Origin: an uncultured Dorea sp.
GTDB lineage: Bacteria > Bacillota > Clostridia > Lachnospirales > Lachnospiraceae
DNA length: 6,472 bases
Assembly: GCA_948844705.1 (NCBI GenBank)
Contig: CAQNVT010000156.1
Coordinates: 1 to 6,472 of the forward strand
Direction of reading: 5' to 3'
Within the stretch, counting starts at the first letter, position 1, and the number at the start of each line of letters is the position of its first letter. This document shows, in pieces, positions 5,807-6,472 of this stretch. The translations under genes and the position numbers were made by a program. Below the pieces are notes generated by a model. That model made no database searches, was not told the DNA's origin, and saw only the letters and a program-made list of their open reading frames with translations.

Positions 5807-6421
5807 ATGAAGTATTTAAAAAAGATACGGATAAGTCTTCTGATTCTGTCAGTATTTATCATGACGATCGGTCAGACTGCATTTGCAGCGGATGAGGAAT
5901 ATACCTATACGGTAAAGCTGCTTGCGGGAAATCAGGGAACGGTTTCTAAGGACGGTATCACGGTTCCGGAGACGGCAACCGTGTCCGGCGGCGGCGACCA
6001 GGTTGTGATCAGCGGGTTAAAATATGACGAGACCGTATACATTACCCCGCAGGCTTCCGCAAAGGTTACGGACGAGAGATATTATGTAAAGGGTGTAAGG
6101 ATAGCCGGACGTGATAATTCGGAGGCCGCAAATGTTGCTTCTACCTTCAACGTAGACGGCGACAGATCCTATGTAATTGCATATGGCATCAGCGGCGATC
6201 TGGTGTCTTACACTGTAAATTATGTAGACGCGGCAGGAAACGCACTGCTTGCCAGCGATACTTATTACGGAAATCCGGGAGAACGCCAATATGTTTCTGC
6301 AAGATATGTTGACGGATACCTTCCGCAGGCGTATAATTTAGTGAGGACGTTATCAAGCAACACTGCAGAGAATACATTTGACTTTGTATATACGCCAGTG
6401 ACGACGCCTGCAAATTTGTAA
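5807..6421 (+). CDS. Secreted MucBP-domain protein, possibly truncated
   Basis: This is a 204-aa exported protein. The signal peptide ends TAFA-AD (cleavage near residue 28). The first mature region (about 33-128) begins YTVKLLAGNQGTV and is strand-rich, of unknown family, perhaps a beta-grasp-type repeat. Residues about 133-197 (VSYTVNYVDAAGNALLASDTY, then GYLPQAYNLVRTLS and FDFVYTPV) match the MucBP pattern found in Gram-positive mucin-binding surface proteins. It stops six codons after the domain, with no second repeat, linker or sorting signal, although such proteins normally carry an anchor. The stop may be real, or the end may be a chimeric assembly edge, because composition shifts sharply at about 6410. 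ATG 5807 follows AGGAGG (5791-5796) at 10 bases, 1 bp after the preceding stop. It is a likely adhesin or tip of the locus. Confidence 0.75.
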   Translation: MKYLKKIRISLLILSVFIMTIGQTAFAADEEYTYTVKLLAGNQGTVSKDGITVPETATVSGGGDQVVISGLKYDETVYITPQASAKVTDERYYVKGVRIAGRDNSEAANVASTFNVDGDRSYVIAYGISGDLVSYTVNYVDAAGNALLASDTYYGNPGERQYVSARYVDGYLPQAYNLVRTLSSNTAENTFDFVYTPVTTPANL

Positions 6422-6472
6422 AACGATAATTGTCGCTTATCTCATCATGAACGTAACGAACATCTTTTCTAA
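6422..6472. other. AT-rich terminal segment of uncertain origin
   Basis: The last 51 bases follow the TAA of the MucBP gene. Their GC is about 33%, against roughly 50-65% in rows of the preceding genes. No T-rich terminator, complete gene or adapter is visible. On the minus strand a frame stays open from 6470 back into the MucBP gene, which could be chance or the edge of a foreign gene. I treat it as unexplained contig-end sequence. Confidence 0.55.

Noticed and set aside
6447..6472. Start of a further gene at ATG 6447
   Set aside because: There is no ribosome binding site, only eight codons before the edge, and the segment may be an assembly artefact.

Overview
This window looks like a short metagenomic contig from a Gram-positive anaerobe of the Clostridia, most likely Lachnospiraceae-like. 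The evidence is strong AGGAGG-type ribosome binding sites, class C (pilus) sortases, an LPXTG-anchored SpaA/CnaB-type pilin, SipW-type signal peptides and a MucBP-domain protein. All genes lie on the + strand with gaps of about 110 bp or less, so the locus reads as one surface-structure operon. I see no RNA genes, insertion sequences or CRISPR repeats.

Layout. Bases 1-18 match the 3' end of the Illumina Read 2 adapter and are not biological. From 19 to 620 runs the C-terminal part of an LPSTG-anchored pilin whose 5' end is lost. A gap of about 106 bp (621-726) holds a near-perfect 12-bp hairpin. Two paralogous class C sortases follow (727-1662 and 1665-2591). Next comes a secreted protein with a pilin-like N-terminal region and a DUF7601/CnaB-like second domain but no wall anchor (2613-3674). 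Two proteins with TasA/SipW-type signal peptides overlap by one base (3693-4268 and 4268-5017). They are followed by a secreted protein with a variant SVKTGD sorting signal, a membrane helix and a long basic tail (5032-5805). The last gene encodes a MucBP-domain protein that ends abruptly without an anchor (5807-6421), before a 51-bp AT-rich tail of doubtful origin.

How the genes may work together (inference). The sortases would polymerise the LPSTG pilin through transpeptidation. The downstream half resembles a TasA/camelysin-type fibre module: two SipW-type secreted subunits, a candidate wall-anchoring partner and a possible mucin-binding tip or adhesin. The most interesting aspect is this combination of a covalent sortase pilus and a TasA-like fibre module in one apparent operon. 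The SipW-type peptidase that would be expected to process the two subunits is not in the window and may lie beyond its edges.

Base composition rises along the locus. Hand counts of single 60-base rows give about 35% GC in the pilin, 37% in the first sortase, 50% in the second, 57% in the second TasA-like gene and 65% in a row of the anchored-protein gene. The final 52 bases fall to about 33%. Both window ends deserve caution as assembly edges.
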